Source: Deefgea salmonis (GTDB lineage Bacteria; Pseudomonadota; Gammaproteobacteria; Burkholderiales; Chitinibacteraceae). Taken from it: a stretch of 64,000 nucleotides of DNA. Numbering within the stretch: position 1 is the first letter of the stretch; the number at the start of each line of letters is the position of its first letter. The position numbers and the translations under genes are program-made. Shown in pieces: positions 35,701 to 45,006 of this stretch. The stretch covers positions 124,001-188,000 of the forward strand of contig NZ_JAJAWG010000002.1 in NCBI RefSeq assembly GCF_020531905.1. Reading direction: 5' to 3'. Below the pieces are notes generated by a model, which was not told the DNA's origin, ran no database searches, and saw only the letters and a program-made list of their open reading frames with translations.

Positions 35701-36389
35701 CACTCAATGATCCGCAGTTTAGCTTGGGCAGCATTATCTGGCAGGCGCTGGTGAATGTGCTGGAAAAAGTGGTGACCTCACCTTTTGATGCATTATCTGA
35801 TGCTTTTAGTGATGGCCCGCGTTTGTCGCACATTGATTTTGCTTCGGGTAGCGCACAATTGAATGATCAGGCGCAGGTGGTGATTGGTAATTTGTCGCAA
35901 GCCCTAATCGACAGGCCAAGTTTGAATCTAGATATTGTCGGTTGGGCGAGCCTAGAGAGTGATACTGCCGGTTTGCGGCTGCAAGATTTAAATAAAAAAA
36001 TGCTGAAGATCAAAGCCGCTCAATTGGGTGAAAAATCCGAATCGATCGATTCAGATACCGATCTAGTGATTAGCGCTGCTGAGCGCGATGCGCTGCTCAC
36101 ACAAGTGTATAAAAATGAAAAATTCGATAAACCGACCAATGTACTCGGTTTAAATAAATCACTGCCTCCGGCTGAAATGGAAAAACTCATTTTGGCCCAT
36201 ACGCTGATTAGCAATGAGCAATTGCAAGCTTTGGCCATGCGCCGTGCGCAGCAGGTTAAAACGGCATTACAAGCGGCAGGGGTGGATAATGCGCGATTAT
36301 TTATCGCTCAGGCCAAAATCAATGCCACGCAAAGCGATTTGGCGGCCGATCAGGGCTCATTATCTCGAGTGCAATTTAAACTTAAATAA
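32796..36389 (+). CDS. Giant DUF748 (AsmA-like) envelope protein
   Basis: A roughly 1197-residue protein with one N-terminal membrane helix (about 25-45) and a long periplasmic beta-rich body with repeated DUF748/AsmA-like segments. The last 190 residues include an OmpA-like peptidoglycan-binding part (SHIDFASGSAQLNDQAQVVIG...LDIVGWASLES). AsmA-like proteins are thought to bridge the periplasm and carry lipids between membranes; this function is inferred for the DUF748 group. Possible starts are GTG 32793, ATG 32796 and ATG 32817. It is divergent from the STAS gene and ends in a strong terminator. Confidence 0.85.
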   Translation: MITFKSNMPKSFFQYSRWLRLPIYLLASILLLGALGHWAMPPLLRPWLENHASQILHRQVKIGELTINPYSLQFNLADVAIRDQYGPFVSFKSLQINAEWRSIWRMAPVIRDITLEAPKVSLIRLSADRYNFSDLIPKKSKTTKTDEPLPRFSLNNIRIIDGDLRLDDRVVGVNQTLDQLNFSLPFLSTLPQRINEYIQPHLSARFNGHPFELMGESKPFEDSLDTVLKIKIKQQDLTPFLAYIPLPQGILVPKASMSADVEMVFRQQKDRADLLFNGQLQLNPTVLTQNGQDFIALDQLSVELKNLKPLAEQYRFGVIDVRGLDVRLSRNPAGLLNWQNLMHQETADAKSVPEQDKKKSPLFEVAELNISDSQLHWHDQAVSPAVSTALESIHLNIKNYSNQNPASFPVQLSAKTPQAASLAAELAVQASPLQLSGKINASQIQIADYAGYYQSQFPAQLAATVGFATELQLHAEPMQYALKNLQLDIERFTLTAAKAKKPALSIEQLQLTEASIDSASKAIQVGNLLSKNGNLNIEQQKDGEINLAQLFAQSKDKKPAPAKQHPEWSFLLQSGQWQDWKVEYNDQRITNSKPLIWKNIALNLNNVDSRPNSRATMSLQGQGGRSAKIKVAGSWVPQPFSANLDLDLANFDAAYGQPYFNQYVNISLARGFLNAKGNLRLALEPKLSASYTGNLSANNVYALDKITGSDFLKWKSFYIGGIKAQLSPLNIDINEIALSDFYSRLILSADGRLNLQDVMVKDAGQVSVTTERPTERSSATASAPVEAEKTLAESSGLGVPIKINKVTLKNGQIQYTDLFIKPNFSANLTEMGGVIGGLSSNENDRATLNLRGSMDYVAPVEIQGSLNPLSKTLFIDLKGGVKGYELTNASAFAIKYAGYGIEKGKMSMDVSYLIENQKLTASNKIFLDQLTLGPAVESATATKLPVKFVLSLLTNRKGQINLNLPIQGSLNDPQFSLGSIIWQALVNVLEKVVTSPFDALSDAFSDGPRLSHIDFASGSAQLNDQAQVVIGNLSQALIDRPSLNLDIVGWASLESDTAGLRLQDLNKKMLKIKAAQLGEKSESIDSDTDLVISAAERDALLTQVYKNEKFDKPTNVLGLNKSLPPAEMEKLILAHTLISNEQLQALAMRRAQQVKTALQAAGVDNARLFIAQAKINATQSDLAADQGSLSRVQFKLK

Positions 36390-36407
36390 ATATCAATTGC
36401 TGGTATT

Positions 36408-36453
36408 AAAGCGGATTTGCCAGCAATCAAGCTGCTGGCAAATCCGCTTTTTG
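36408..36453 (+). terminator. Terminator after the DUF748 gene
   Basis: A 17-bp perfect stem (36408-36424 with 36434-36450) followed by TTTT. Confidence 0.88.
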
Positions 36454-36625
36454 CTTGATGATTGAATGTATTTCTTGCGTCAATCTTGTTTGCCAATACG
36501 TCGTCGTTGTATGACAAAGCAATGCAAGTACGCCAGAGGTTTGTGCCGATTTGGTGTCGTCGGTTGCGCTTTTATAGCCCGCTTGGTTTTATGGCGGGGC
36601 CGCGTTTAAGTTTGGGATTTAAGCT

Positions 36626-37303
36626 GTGTTAAGTTCATATTTTCAATTTCAGTCTATCGATCCAGAGGCTGATTTTTCGAGCACCATTGATCAACTGAAC
36701 GCGCGGCAATTGGCGCGTTTATCGCAAATACAAAATCAGGCCCGCCGTGGCCAATTTTTGGCCGCCCGCGCTTTAGCCCAGCAGTTATTGCACAAAAATC
36801 ACCGCCAATTGGCGCTAAGCCAAGACGATAAAGGCCGCCCTGTGGCAGTCGATTGGCCATTTTCGGGCGGATTGTCTTGGAGTCATGGGCAAAATTTTTG
36901 CGCGGCGGCCTTGGGGCAGGGGCGGGTTGGCGTCGATTTAGAAACCATACGCGCCCGTCGGCAATGCTTGGCGATTGCCGAGCAATATTTCGACCCACGC
37001 GAAACCGCGTGGCTGGCCGCATTGAAAGATGCAGCGCAGTTGCGCGCTTTTTATACGCTGTGGGTGGCCAAAGAAGCTTTGCTCAAAGCTTTGGGGCTGG
37101 GCCTTGTGGGCGGTTTAGCGCGCTTTGTCTTATTGCTCGAGCAAGGCCAATGGACTTGCCATAGCCCGGATGCACATCGGTGGTATTTGCAAGTTTGGGA
37201 GGTGAAACCCAATGTTTTATTGGCTTTAGCCAGCGATACGCCGCAAGTATGGCAGCAGCTTAATCCAGCGGATGATTGGCAGTTATTGCTTGAGATTGCT
37301 TAG
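36626..37303 (+). CDS. 4'-phosphopantetheinyl transferase, Sfp type
   Basis: A 225-residue Sfp-type transferase with GRVGVDLETI (magnesium-binding Asp) and the WVAKEALLKALGLGL motif. It transfers the phosphopantetheine arm of CoA to carrier proteins of fatty-acid, polyketide or nonribosomal peptide synthesis. No carrier protein or synthase lies nearby, so the partner is unknown. No close ribosome site is seen before the start codon at 36626, so the start is approximate. Confidence 0.85.
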   Translation: MLSSYFQFQSIDPEADFSSTIDQLNARQLARLSQIQNQARRGQFLAARALAQQLLHKNHRQLALSQDDKGRPVAVDWPFSGGLSWSHGQNFCAAALGQGRVGVDLETIRARRQCLAIAEQYFDPRETAWLAALKDAAQLRAFYTLWVAKEALLKALGLGLVGGLARFVLLLEQGQWTCHSPDAHRWYLQVWEVKPNVLLALASDTPQVWQQLNPADDWQLLLEIA

Positions 37304-37325
37304 GGTTTGTTGACGTTGGGTTTGC
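37302..37325. repeat. Fragment of the dispersed GTTGACG repeat
   Basis: AGGGTTTGTTGACGTTGGGTTTGC shares the left-arm pattern of the repeats at 7098 and 44929. The following 240 bases hold an additional GTAGGTTGG...GCCCAAC inverted motif (near 37449-37480) but no gene. Confidence 0.4.
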
Positions 37326-37571
37326 TAAGCGAGTTTGTGCAAAATCTGACTCGATTTATCCACCAGCAAACTAGGGTTAATGCTCGGTTGAAACGACTGG
37401 GTTAGACTGGGGGACAGGTTGTTGTCAGCCCAGAACAGAAGGTTTTTGTAGGTTGGTGCTGAGCTTGCGTAGCCCAACAATCGCGGTCAACGTTGGCCGT
37501 CAGCCATAACTGCAACACCCCAACATACGAGATGCGCAGGCGCAGCGCCATACAAATTCAATTTACCGTGT

Positions 37572-38135
37572 TTATTTACAAGCAGGCATTTCAGCAACAA
37601 GCTCATTTAAATTTTTTTGAACCGCTTGACTATATGCCGTAAGACCACTCTTAGTTTGTATGCATGGGGATGCCCCGTGCCGTAATAAGATGGAAGATGC
37701 TGCTGTATTTTTATTTTTTACAGTAAAAAACAAAGGATAATAGCCATACTCTGAATCTGCAAAATTAGGGTTTGCTCTATTATTCAAAAGCAATGAAACC
37801 ATATTTGTATCTTGTTGGTATGCCGCGATATATAGTGGTGTCTCATTATGCGAATTTGTTGCGTCAACCACAGCCCCTAATTTCAGCAATAGTTTTAATG
37901 TTTCAAAGTCATGCTGTTCTACTGCTGCGTGCAAAAATGTACGCTTATCCCCGCCCAACTTAGCATTCATATCAATATCACCACTAAGGAGCATTTTTTT
38001 TGCTGCAACTTTATTTTTTGATTGAATTGCGATTAATAACTCATATTCTTTGCTTGGTTTAATTGCAAGCCAAGCACCGAATACAATTGTCAACGTCACC
38101 GCAAAAAAAGCCCACCATTTTATTTTTGATTGCAT
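37572..38135 (-). CDS. Ankyrin-repeat protein, membrane-anchored
   Basis: A 187-residue protein with one N-terminal membrane helix (about 8-24) followed by four ankyrin repeats (for example TFLHAAVEQHDFETLKLLL and TPLYIAAYQQDTNMVSLLL). Ankyrin repeats mediate protein contact; the topology suggests an inner-membrane anchor with a periplasmic repeat domain. The region is AT-richer than its neighbours, with no clear operon partner, so recent acquisition is possible. Confidence 0.8.
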   Translation of the reverse strand: MQSKIKWWAFFAVTLTIVFGAWLAIKPSKEYELLIAIQSKNKVAAKKMLLSGDIDMNAKLGGDKRTFLHAAVEQHDFETLKLLLKLGAVVDATNSHNETPLYIAAYQQDTNMVSLLLNNRANPNFADSEYGYYPLFFTVKNKNTAASSILLRHGASPCIQTKSGLTAYSQAVQKNLNELVAEMPACK

Positions 38136-38212
38136 TTATCGCAAGACTCCTTCTGAGCGTTTTTATATGGATCGCCACCTTTTATTGCAACCGCTGAATA
38201 ATATGCAGCATT

Positions 38213-38490
38213 GTAGCTCCGATTAGCGCAGCGTAATCGGAGGAATGGCATGCGTACGATTACGCTACGCTAATCGTACCTACCCATTATCATTGAGCAT
38301 TTTCTTTGGTTCGGCTGCCGCCTCTCAACCCACTGAATCGATGCGTGAGCATCGTAGCTCCGATTAGCGCAGCGTAATCGGAGGAATGGCATGCGTACGA
38401 TTACGCTACGCTAATCGTACCTACCCATTATCATTGAGCATTTGCTTTGGTTCGGCTGCCGCCTCTCAACCCACTGAATCAATGCGTGAG
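38213..38490. repeat. Tandem duplication, two 137-base units at a 141-base period
   Basis: Bases 38213-38349 and 38354-38490 are near-identical, with two visible substitutions. Each unit begins with an inverted repeat made of GTAGCTCCGATTAGCG... and ...CGCTAATCGTACCTAC. The first part matches the common style of chromosomal intergenic repeats built on GTAGG...GCGTA. The rest of the 452-base gap around it holds no gene. Confidence 0.8.
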
Positions 38491-38588
38491 TTGCGATGTT
38501 TATTTACGGCTAATTCGGCGCAATTCGCTGCGCTCATTGTCGCCCTACGGCAGATTTAACTCGGTGTACTTCCGCAGCTTGTCGCACC

Positions 38589-39509
38589 TTAAAGCAGACT
38601 CACGCCGGGCAAGGTTTGCACACTCACGTTACGCATAATCTCTACAAAATCGGCTAAATACACGCTATGACTGCGCTCGCTGGGCATGGCGGCATACAGC
38701 TCTGACGTCAGCCCTTGCTGGGTAATCGGTTTGGCTACGACATAACCGCGCTCTAAATAATGCTGCACGCTCCAGCGCGGTAATGCCGCAATCCCTCGGC
38801 GGCTAGCGACCAATTGCAGCATTGCCACGGTGAGCTCAGTAGGGCGGCGCTTGGGGTTGATACCGGCTGGTTTGAGTACCTTGCGCAATAAATCGAGCAT
38901 TTCATCGGGCACGGGATAAGTAATCAGCGTTTCATTGGCAAAATCTTCGGCGTCTAAATACGGCTTATTCGCCAGCGCATGATCGCTCGCCAGTAGCGCA
39001 ACCATATCGTAGCTAAAGAGCGGTAAATGGCTTAAATCGGCGTGGGACTCGACTTCCGACACAATCGCCAAATCGGCGCGATCTTCAAATAACAGCTGTA
39101 CCGGATCGGCATGAAAACCCGAGACGATATCGAGCTCGACCTCAGGCCAATGTTGGCGAAATTGGTCCATCGCTGGCATTAACCAATCAAAACAGGTGTG
39201 GCATTCGACCGCGATGCGTAATTGCCCAGCTTGGCCTTCGCGTAAACGCGCAATATCGCGCTCGGTGCTAGCAATGGTTGGCAACACCGTTTGTGCTAAT
39301 AAAGCCAGCTTTTCACCGGCGGCTGTGAGTTTAAGTGGCGTTGATTTACGCGCAAACAGCGGCAGGCCGTAATGGTCTTCGAGTAATCGCACTTGGTGCG
39401 ATAAAGCCGATTGGGTTAAATGCAGCCGTTCAGCAGCGCGCGTTAAGCTGCCGCTGTCTTGAATTGCAAGAATGGTTTTCAGGTGACGCAATTCGAGGAG
39501 TGACTGCAT
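38589..39509 (-). CDS. metR: LysR-type regulator MetR
   Basis: A 306-residue LysR regulator. The helix-turn-helix is at about 18-40 (SLTRAAERLHLTQSALSHQ), and the effector-binding domain follows. The sequence and the divergent position next to metE mark it as MetR, which activates methionine genes with homocysteine as co-inducer. It is transcribed away from metE with about 96 bases between the starts, so both share a control region. Confidence 0.93.
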   Translation of the reverse strand: MQSLLELRHLKTILAIQDSGSLTRAAERLHLTQSALSHQVRLLEDHYGLPLFARKSTPLKLTAAGEKLALLAQTVLPTIASTERDIARLREGQAGQLRIAVECHTCFDWLMPAMDQFRQHWPEVELDIVSGFHADPVQLLFEDRADLAIVSEVESHADLSHLPLFSYDMVALLASDHALANKPYLDAEDFANETLITYPVPDEMLDLLRKVLKPAGINPKRRPTELTVAMLQLVASRRGIAALPRWSVQHYLERGYVVAKPITQQGLTSELYAAMPSERSHSVYLADFVEIMRNVSVQTLPGVSLL

Positions 39510-39605
39510 TAGTAATTCTCATGGCTGGTGTGAAAATAATGAACTGTAATCATAACTAGCTGCGTCGTATGATGCAAATACTATTCATAGAAAGAGGTGT
39601 TTGTG

Positions 39606-41975
39606 ATGACTACGACTCATACTGCTAAAGCGCATATTTTAGGATTTCCGCGTATTGGGGCCGAGCGCGAATTGAAATTTGCCTTAGAAAAATTCTGGCG
39701 CGACGAAATCTCTGAAGCCGAATTAGTCAAAGTCGGCCAGACCTTGCGTCGTCGCCACTGGGCTTGGCAAAGCGAAGCCGATCTCGATTGGGTCAGCGTG
39801 GGGGATTTTGCTTGGTACGATCAGATTTTAAATACCGCCGCTTTATTGGGCTGCTTGCCAGAGCGCTTTGGTTTTGATCCTAAACGCCTGAGTTTAAGCC
39901 AGTATTTTGCCTTGGCTCGCGGCAATGCCGAGCAGCCAGCGCTGGAAATGACTAAGTATTTTGATACCAATTACCATTATTTGGTGCCTGAGCTGTCAAG
40001 CGAGAGTACGTTTGATGGCGGTGTTGAATGGTTTTTTCATGAAATTGAAGACGCGCAAACCCAAGGCCACGCAGTGAAAGCGGTGTTGCCCGGCCCGTTG
40101 ACCTTTTTGTGGTTAGCCAAAGCGAAAGACGGGTATAACAAGCTAGACCTTTTGCCTAAAGTGCTAGCGCGCTATACCGCCATTATTGAAAAGCTATCGG
40201 CCAAAGGCGTGCGCTTATTGCAACTGGATGAGCCGATTTTAGCTTTAGAGCTGCCGTTAGAATGGCAGGCGGCATTTGCGCCAACGTATCAAGAGCTGGC
40301 TGGCAAAGGCACGCAAATTTTATTGGCGACGTATTTCGATTCGGTTGAGTCGCATGCGCAATTATTGGCGGATTTACCGGTGGCTGGGGTGCATTTGGAT
40401 TTGGTGCGTGCACCGGCGCAATTGGCGGCGTTTACGGCGATTTGGCCCAAAAATAAAGTGCTGTCTTTGGGGGTGATTGATGGCCGTAATATTTGGGCTA
40501 GCGATTTAAACAAGGTATTGGCCGCTATTGCTGAGCCAGCAAAGGCGCTAGGCGGATACCTCTGGTTGGCACCATCGTGCTCTTTATTGCATAGCCCCGT
40601 CGATTTAGCGCAAGAAACGCAACTTGATGCCGAATTAAAATCGTGGCTAGCGTTCGCCAAGCAAAAATTGGCTGAACTGAGCGTACTTAAAAAAGCCATT
40701 AACGGCAGCGATGTGGCTGATGTTTTGGCGCTGAATGCGTTTTCACAAGCGGCGCGCCGCGCCTCGACGCGGATTCATAATCCGGCGGTTGCTGAGCGTT
40801 TGGCCAATTTACCGCCGCAATTTGATCAACGCCACGCGCCATTTGCTGAGCGCCAAACCGCGCAGCAACAGCGTTTTCATTTACCACTGTTGCCAACGAC
40901 CACCATTGGTTCTTTCCCACAAACCAGCCAGATTCGTGCTGCTCGCGCTGCGTTTAAACAAGGCAAGTTAAGCGCTGCCGATTATGAATTGGCGATGCAG
41001 GCCGAAATCGCTTTGGCAGTGCAAAAGCAAGACGCGCTGGGCATTGATGTTTTGGTGCATGGCGAGGCCGAGCGCAATGATATGGTTGAATATTTTGGCG
41101 AACAATTGGCCGGCTTTGCCTTTACGCAATTGGCGTGGGTGCAAAGCTACGGTAGCCGCTGCGTGAAACCGCCGATTTTGTTTGGCGATGTGAGCCGGCC
41201 GCAAGCAATGACCGTGGCGTGGTCGACTTACGCGCAAAGCCTGACTGACAAGCCGATGAAGGGCATGTTGACCGGGCCGGTGACGATTTTGCAATGGTCG
41301 TTTGTGCGCGATGATCAGCCGCGCGCCTTAACTTGCCAACAAATTGCCTTGGCGATTCGCGATGAGGTGCAAGACCTTGAGGCCGCTGGCATTGGGATGA
41401 TCCAAATTGACGAGCCAGCGTTTCGCGAAGGTTTGCCGCTGAAAAAATCCCAATGGGCGAGTTATTTGGCTTGGGCTGGACAAGCGTTTCGCGTGTCGGC
41501 ATCCGGCGTGGGCAATGCCACGCAAATTCACACCCATATGTGCTATTCGGAATTTAACGATATTTTGCCGGAGATCGCGGCGATGGATGCCGATGTGATT
41601 ACCATCGAAACCAGCCGCTCAGATATGAAGCTACTCGAGGCGTTTGGCAGCTTTCAGTATCCGAATGAAATCGGCCCGGGGGTGTACGATATTCACAGCC
41701 CACGCGTGGCGTCAGTCAATGAAATGTTGCGTTTAATTGCCAAAGCGCTAGAAGTGGTGCCAGCGGAACGCTTATGGATTAACCCCGACTGCGGGCTAAA
41801 AACGCGCGGCTGGCCAGAGACTGAGGCCGCATTAAATAATATGCTGCTGGCGACGCAGCAAGCGCGAGCGGCGATTGCGGCGGGGCAAACCTTGGTGTTT
41901 GACGCTTCGTCAACCAGCGTAGCGGCGCAGGGCGCTTGTGCTTGTCATGGTGCGACTGAGGTTGAATCAGTCTGA
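39606..41975 (+). CDS. metE: Cobalamin-independent methionine synthase
   Basis: A 789-residue MetE. The N-terminal half begins [19 protein letters not shown]; the catalytic C-terminal half contains [28 protein letters not shown] and the zinc ligands in HTHMCYSEF plus the late Cys in [20 protein letters not shown] region. It transfers a methyl group from methyltetrahydrofolate to homocysteine without B12. GAAAGAGG lies upstream; ATG 39606 is preferred over a GTG three codons earlier. Regulated by the divergent MetR. Confidence 0.96.
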   Translation: MTTTHTAKAHILGFPRIGAERELKFALEKFWRDEISEAELVKVGQTLRRRHWAWQSEADLDWVSVGDFAWYDQILNTAALLGCLPERFGFDPKRLSLSQYFALARGNAEQPALEMTKYFDTNYHYLVPELSSESTFDGGVEWFFHEIEDAQTQGHAVKAVLPGPLTFLWLAKAKDGYNKLDLLPKVLARYTAIIEKLSAKGVRLLQLDEPILALELPLEWQAAFAPTYQELAGKGTQILLATYFDSVESHAQLLADLPVAGVHLDLVRAPAQLAAFTAIWPKNKVLSLGVIDGRNIWASDLNKVLAAIAEPAKALGGYLWLAPSCSLLHSPVDLAQETQLDAELKSWLAFAKQKLAELSVLKKAINGSDVADVLALNAFSQAARRASTRIHNPAVAERLANLPPQFDQRHAPFAERQTAQQQRFHLPLLPTTTIGSFPQTSQIRAARAAFKQGKLSAADYELAMQAEIALAVQKQDALGIDVLVHGEAERNDMVEYFGEQLAGFAFTQLAWVQSYGSRCVKPPILFGDVSRPQAMTVAWSTYAQSLTDKPMKGMLTGPVTILQWSFVRDDQPRALTCQQIALAIRDEVQDLEAAGIGMIQIDEPAFREGLPLKKSQWASYLAWAGQAFRVSASGVGNATQIHTHMCYSEFNDILPEIAAMDADVITIETSRSDMKLLEAFGSFQYPNEIGPGVYDIHSPRVASVNEMLRLIAKALEVVPAERLWINPDCGLKTRGWPETEAALNNMLLATQQARAAIAAGQTLVFDASSTSVAAQGACACHGATEVESV

Positions 41976-42035
41976 CGCTGTAACCAAAAAATCTACCGTT
42001 TGGGCTGTCATGCTGCTCACTTAGAAAAACGCTTT

Positions 42036-42161
42036 GACGCAGAGACGCAGAGGCGCAGAGAAAGGCAAATTCAGAGCTTAAACCGGTAGCAAATACGGTG
42101 ATTAAAGCTGTGATTTGCTGATGGTTTGCTCTGCGTCTCTGCGTCTCTGCGCCTCTGCGTC
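42036..42161. repeat. GACGCAGAG-type inverted repeat
   Basis: Bases 42036-42060 consist of GACGCAGAG-type units, and 42129-42161 carry the reverse complement (CTCTGCGTC units), separated by about 70 bases. It can fold into a long hairpin between the convergent metE and ubiH genes. It resembles common chromosomal repeats and may act as a terminator. Confidence 0.6.
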
Positions 42162-42215
42162 GGCTTGTTTTACGTTGAAGTGAAGCGCGGTACCGTTTGC
42201 GCGGTGGATTTTTGC

Positions 42216-43385
42216 TTAGCGCGCGCCGTATACCATGCGCTCGGCAAAGCCTCGGCGCAGCCAAGCGCATTGGTCCATGGCCAATAAGCCCAAGCTGCGG
42301 GCATGTTTGAGCGGCAATGATGAAGAATCAAATAGCGTAATTAATTGATCGGTGACGACAGTCACCAGACCCGCATCGCGCGAGCGCAATTTGGCGTAGC
42401 GCGCCAAACTGGCCGCTTCGCCCAGTGCTCGCGCTGGTGTGGCGGCCAATACATCGGCAAGCGTGGTGGCATCACGTAAACCTAAATTTAAGCCTTGCCC
42501 AGCAACCGGATGCAGCGTTTGCGCGGCATTGCCAATCAGCACCACGCGCTGGCCGACCACCGAATTGACGGTTTTTAATGCCAGCGGCCAGCTAGCGCGG
42601 CCGGTCACCGCAGCAAATCCAGCGACACGGTCGGCAAAGCGTTGTTCGACTTCGGCAATAAAATCGGCATCAGATAGCGTTAAACGCGCAGCCGCTTGTT
42701 CCGGTGTTTGCGTCCACACCAAGGTGTAGTCATTACCGGTGGGGAGTAATGCCAGCGGGCCATCATCGGCAAAGCGCTCAAAGGCAATACCCTTATGCGG
42801 CTGCTTGGGCGTTAGCGTGGCAAGCACCGCATGCTGCTCGTAAGATTTAATCGTTTGGCGAATTTCCGGCAGTTGATTAAGTAACTGCCCGCCATCGGCC
42901 AAGATCACCAAGCGGCAGGATATTTTTTGCTCGCCGCTGGGGGTGGCTAAAGTCAGTTGTGCAAAGCGCGCTAAGCGCTGAATGTGGGTGACTTTGCTGG
43001 CGAGCGCCAAACGAGCGGGACCGGTGCTGAGTTGATCGAGCGCGAATTGCGCCAGATTTTGGTATTTCACCACGCTGCCGAGCATCGGCAAGTTCAGCTC
43101 AGCGGCATTGAGCACGGTACGGCCTAAAGTCCCTGCTTGTGAAACGTGCACTTGGGTAATCGGCGTTGCGGCAAGTGAGTCGGCCCACAGCTGGCTAGCG
43201 GCCAGGCATTGTTGGCTGGCATAGGCAATCGCTAAGGCGCGTGGATCATTGCCAATCGATGATTTGGCTTCAACCAATAGCGCATCGTGCCCGCTGGCGT
43301 AAAGGCGCTGAGCGAGTAAGGCACCAACTGGGCCGCCGCCAACGATCACAATGTCAACATGCGGTGGAAGTTTGCTGATCAGCAT
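42216..43385 (-). CDS. ubiH: UbiH-family FAD-dependent monooxygenase (ubiquinone biosynthesis)
   Basis: A 389-residue flavoprotein hydroxylase. The FAD-binding Rossmann motif is VIVGGGPVGALLA (13-25), and the second FAD motif is LIGNAAQTLHPVAGQGLNLGLRD (split across about 285-307), whose NAAQTLHP form is typical of UbiH. It hydroxylates the quinone ring. pepP lies directly upstream in the same direction, as in E. coli pepP-ubiH. A related family member (UbiF/UbiI) is the alternative. Confidence 0.88.
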   Translation of the reverse strand: MLISKLPPHVDIVIVGGGPVGALLAQRLYASGHDALLVEAKSSIGNDPRALAIAYASQQCLAASQLWADSLAATPITQVHVSQAGTLGRTVLNAAELNLPMLGSVVKYQNLAQFALDQLSTGPARLALASKVTHIQRLARFAQLTLATPSGEQKISCRLVILADGGQLLNQLPEIRQTIKSYEQHAVLATLTPKQPHKGIAFERFADDGPLALLPTGNDYTLVWTQTPEQAAARLTLSDADFIAEVEQRFADRVAGFAAVTGRASWPLALKTVNSVVGQRVVLIGNAAQTLHPVAGQGLNLGLRDATTLADVLAATPARALGEAASLARYAKLRSRDAGLVTVVTDQLITLFDSSSLPLKHARSLGLLAMDQCAWLRRGFAERMVYGAR

Positions 43386-43511
43386 GAGATTCCTAAAGCG
43401 GTTTGGTCTGGTGTTTTAAAGTGCCAACAGAAAACAATAAATAATAAGCAGTGCATGGATGATTGCCCAAGCGCGCCACCCAACGCGGCGGTCTTGGGCT
43501 GGCTGCGTGGC

Positions 43512-44819
43512 TTATTTTGCCATGATCGCTTCAATGTCGGCGATGGTTTTTGGGCAGGCTGCGGTGAGATTTTCATAACCGTCAGCAGTCACCAGTACAT
43601 CGTCTTCGATACGAATGCCGATGTTTTCGAACTCTTTGGGTACATTGGCGGCGGGGCGAATATAAAAGCCCGGCTCAACCGTCAGCACCATCCCCGCTGC
43701 TAGTTTGCGCCATTCACCATCGATTTTATACGCGCCGCAATCGTGTACGTCCAAGCCCATCCAGTGGCCAGTGCGGTGCATATAAAATTGCTTATAGCTT
43801 TCTGTTTCGAGGACTTCATCGAGCGAGCCCTTGAGCAAATTCAAGTCGAGCATGCCTTGCGCCAACACGCGGGTGGCGGCGTCGTGCGGTGCATTCCAAG
43901 TGCTGCCAGCGTAAATGCTCGCCAAGGCGGCTTCTTGCGCGGCAAGGGTGATCTCGTACACGGCGCGTTGTGCTGGGCTGAATTTTCCGTTGACTGGGAA
44001 AGTGCGGGTGATGTCGCTGGCGTAGCCGGCGACTTCGCAACCGGCGTCGATCAGCAATAAATCGCCGTCATTCATGCGCGCATTGTTTTCGCCGTAATGC
44101 AGCACGCAACTATTGGCGCCGCTGGCAACGATGCTGTTATACGCCGGAGAGCGGCTGCCTTGGCGATAATAATCGTGCAAGATTTCGGCTTCGACTTGAT
44201 ATTCCATTTGCCCTGGCTTGGCAAATTGCATGGCACGTATATGCGCCTGAGTGTTTATTTTAGCTGCTTGGCGCAAGATACCTACTTCATACTCATCTTT
44301 GATTAAGCGCATTTCATCCAGCGCTGCGCGCACATCAAGCATCATTGTCGGCGCGCTGACACCAGTGCGCGCGAGGCCACGCACATCGCTCAACCAGCGA
44401 TTGATCCGGCGATCCCAGCGCATTTCTTTGGCCAGTGGGTAATAGATGCGCGGCTGATTTTGGATGAGTTTTGCCATCCGCATATCGAGCTCTTCAATGG
44501 GGTAGGCGGCATCAAAACCGAACTGCTCGGCAGCGGCGGCCGGGCCAAAGCGGTAACCATCCCAGATTTCGCGCTCAATGTCTTTGGCGCGGCAGAACAG
44601 GATATTTTGCACTTGATCTTTACTGATGACTTGCACCAAAACCGCGTCGGGCTCAGTAAAGCCAGTTAAATAGTAAAAGCCCGAACCAAAGCGAAATGGG
44701 TAATGGCTGTCGGCATTGCGAAGAATCTCTTGGCTGCTCGGTACGATGACAATGCCGGGTTCTAAACGAGCGGCGAGGTTGGCGCGGCGGGTAGTGCAAG
44801 CGTTAATCAATGCAGACAT
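43512..44819 (-). CDS. pepP: Xaa-Pro aminopeptidase
   Basis: A 435-residue M24 peptidase with an N-terminal creatinase-like domain and a C-terminal pita-bread fold. Metal ligands are visible in LLIDAGCEVAGYASDITRTFPV, HRTGHWMGLDVHD and VLTVEPGFY, together with the final IGIRIEDDVL. It removes N-terminal residues preceding proline. A 126-base gap separates it from ubiH; no gene is seen there. Confidence 0.94.
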   Translation of the reverse strand: MSALINACTTRRANLAARLEPGIVIVPSSQEILRNADSHYPFRFGSGFYYLTGFTEPDAVLVQVISKDQVQNILFCRAKDIEREIWDGYRFGPAAAAEQFGFDAAYPIEELDMRMAKLIQNQPRIYYPLAKEMRWDRRINRWLSDVRGLARTGVSAPTMMLDVRAALDEMRLIKDEYEVGILRQAAKINTQAHIRAMQFAKPGQMEYQVEAEILHDYYRQGSRSPAYNSIVASGANSCVLHYGENNARMNDGDLLLIDAGCEVAGYASDITRTFPVNGKFSPAQRAVYEITLAAQEAALASIYAGSTWNAPHDAATRVLAQGMLDLNLLKGSLDEVLETESYKQFYMHRTGHWMGLDVHDCGAYKIDGEWRKLAAGMVLTVEPGFYIRPAANVPKEFENIGIRIEDDVLVTADGYENLTAACPKTIADIEAIMAK

Positions 44820-44928
44820 ACAAACTCCGAGTGAAGCCTTCAGGGCAGGGGGTAATTATACGGCCGTGCCACGATGCACGGCCGTCAATTTTTACCAAGC
44901 AAAGACAGATGCTGGAAAGCAAACGTCT

Positions 44929-45000
44929 AGGGTCTGTTGACGCTTGGTTTTCCGCCGCGCTGGAGCGATTTTCGCGGCAAACCAAACGTTAACAGACCCT
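44929..45000. repeat. Imperfect palindromic dispersed repeat, copy 2
   Basis: AGGGTCTGTT (44929-44938) pairs with AACAGACCCT (44991-45000), and the inner parts CTTGGTTTTCCGCCGCG and CGCGGCAAACCAAACG also pair. The left part matches 7097-7130. It lies after the M48 gene and before pepP and may also act as a terminator. Confidence 0.6.
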
Positions 45001-45006
45001 TGATAC

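Noticed and set aside
38213..38490. CRISPR array
   Set aside because: Only two long units with no short repeats or spacers; a simple tandem duplication.
39510..39605. MetR box (TGAA-N5-TTCA) in the metR-metE gap
   Set aside because: Partial TGAA and TTCA elements are present, but no exact match at the right spacing could be found by eye.
43359..43703. Plus-strand 114-codon frame over the pepP end
   Set aside because: It lies antisense to pepP and ubiH, which are well-supported genes.
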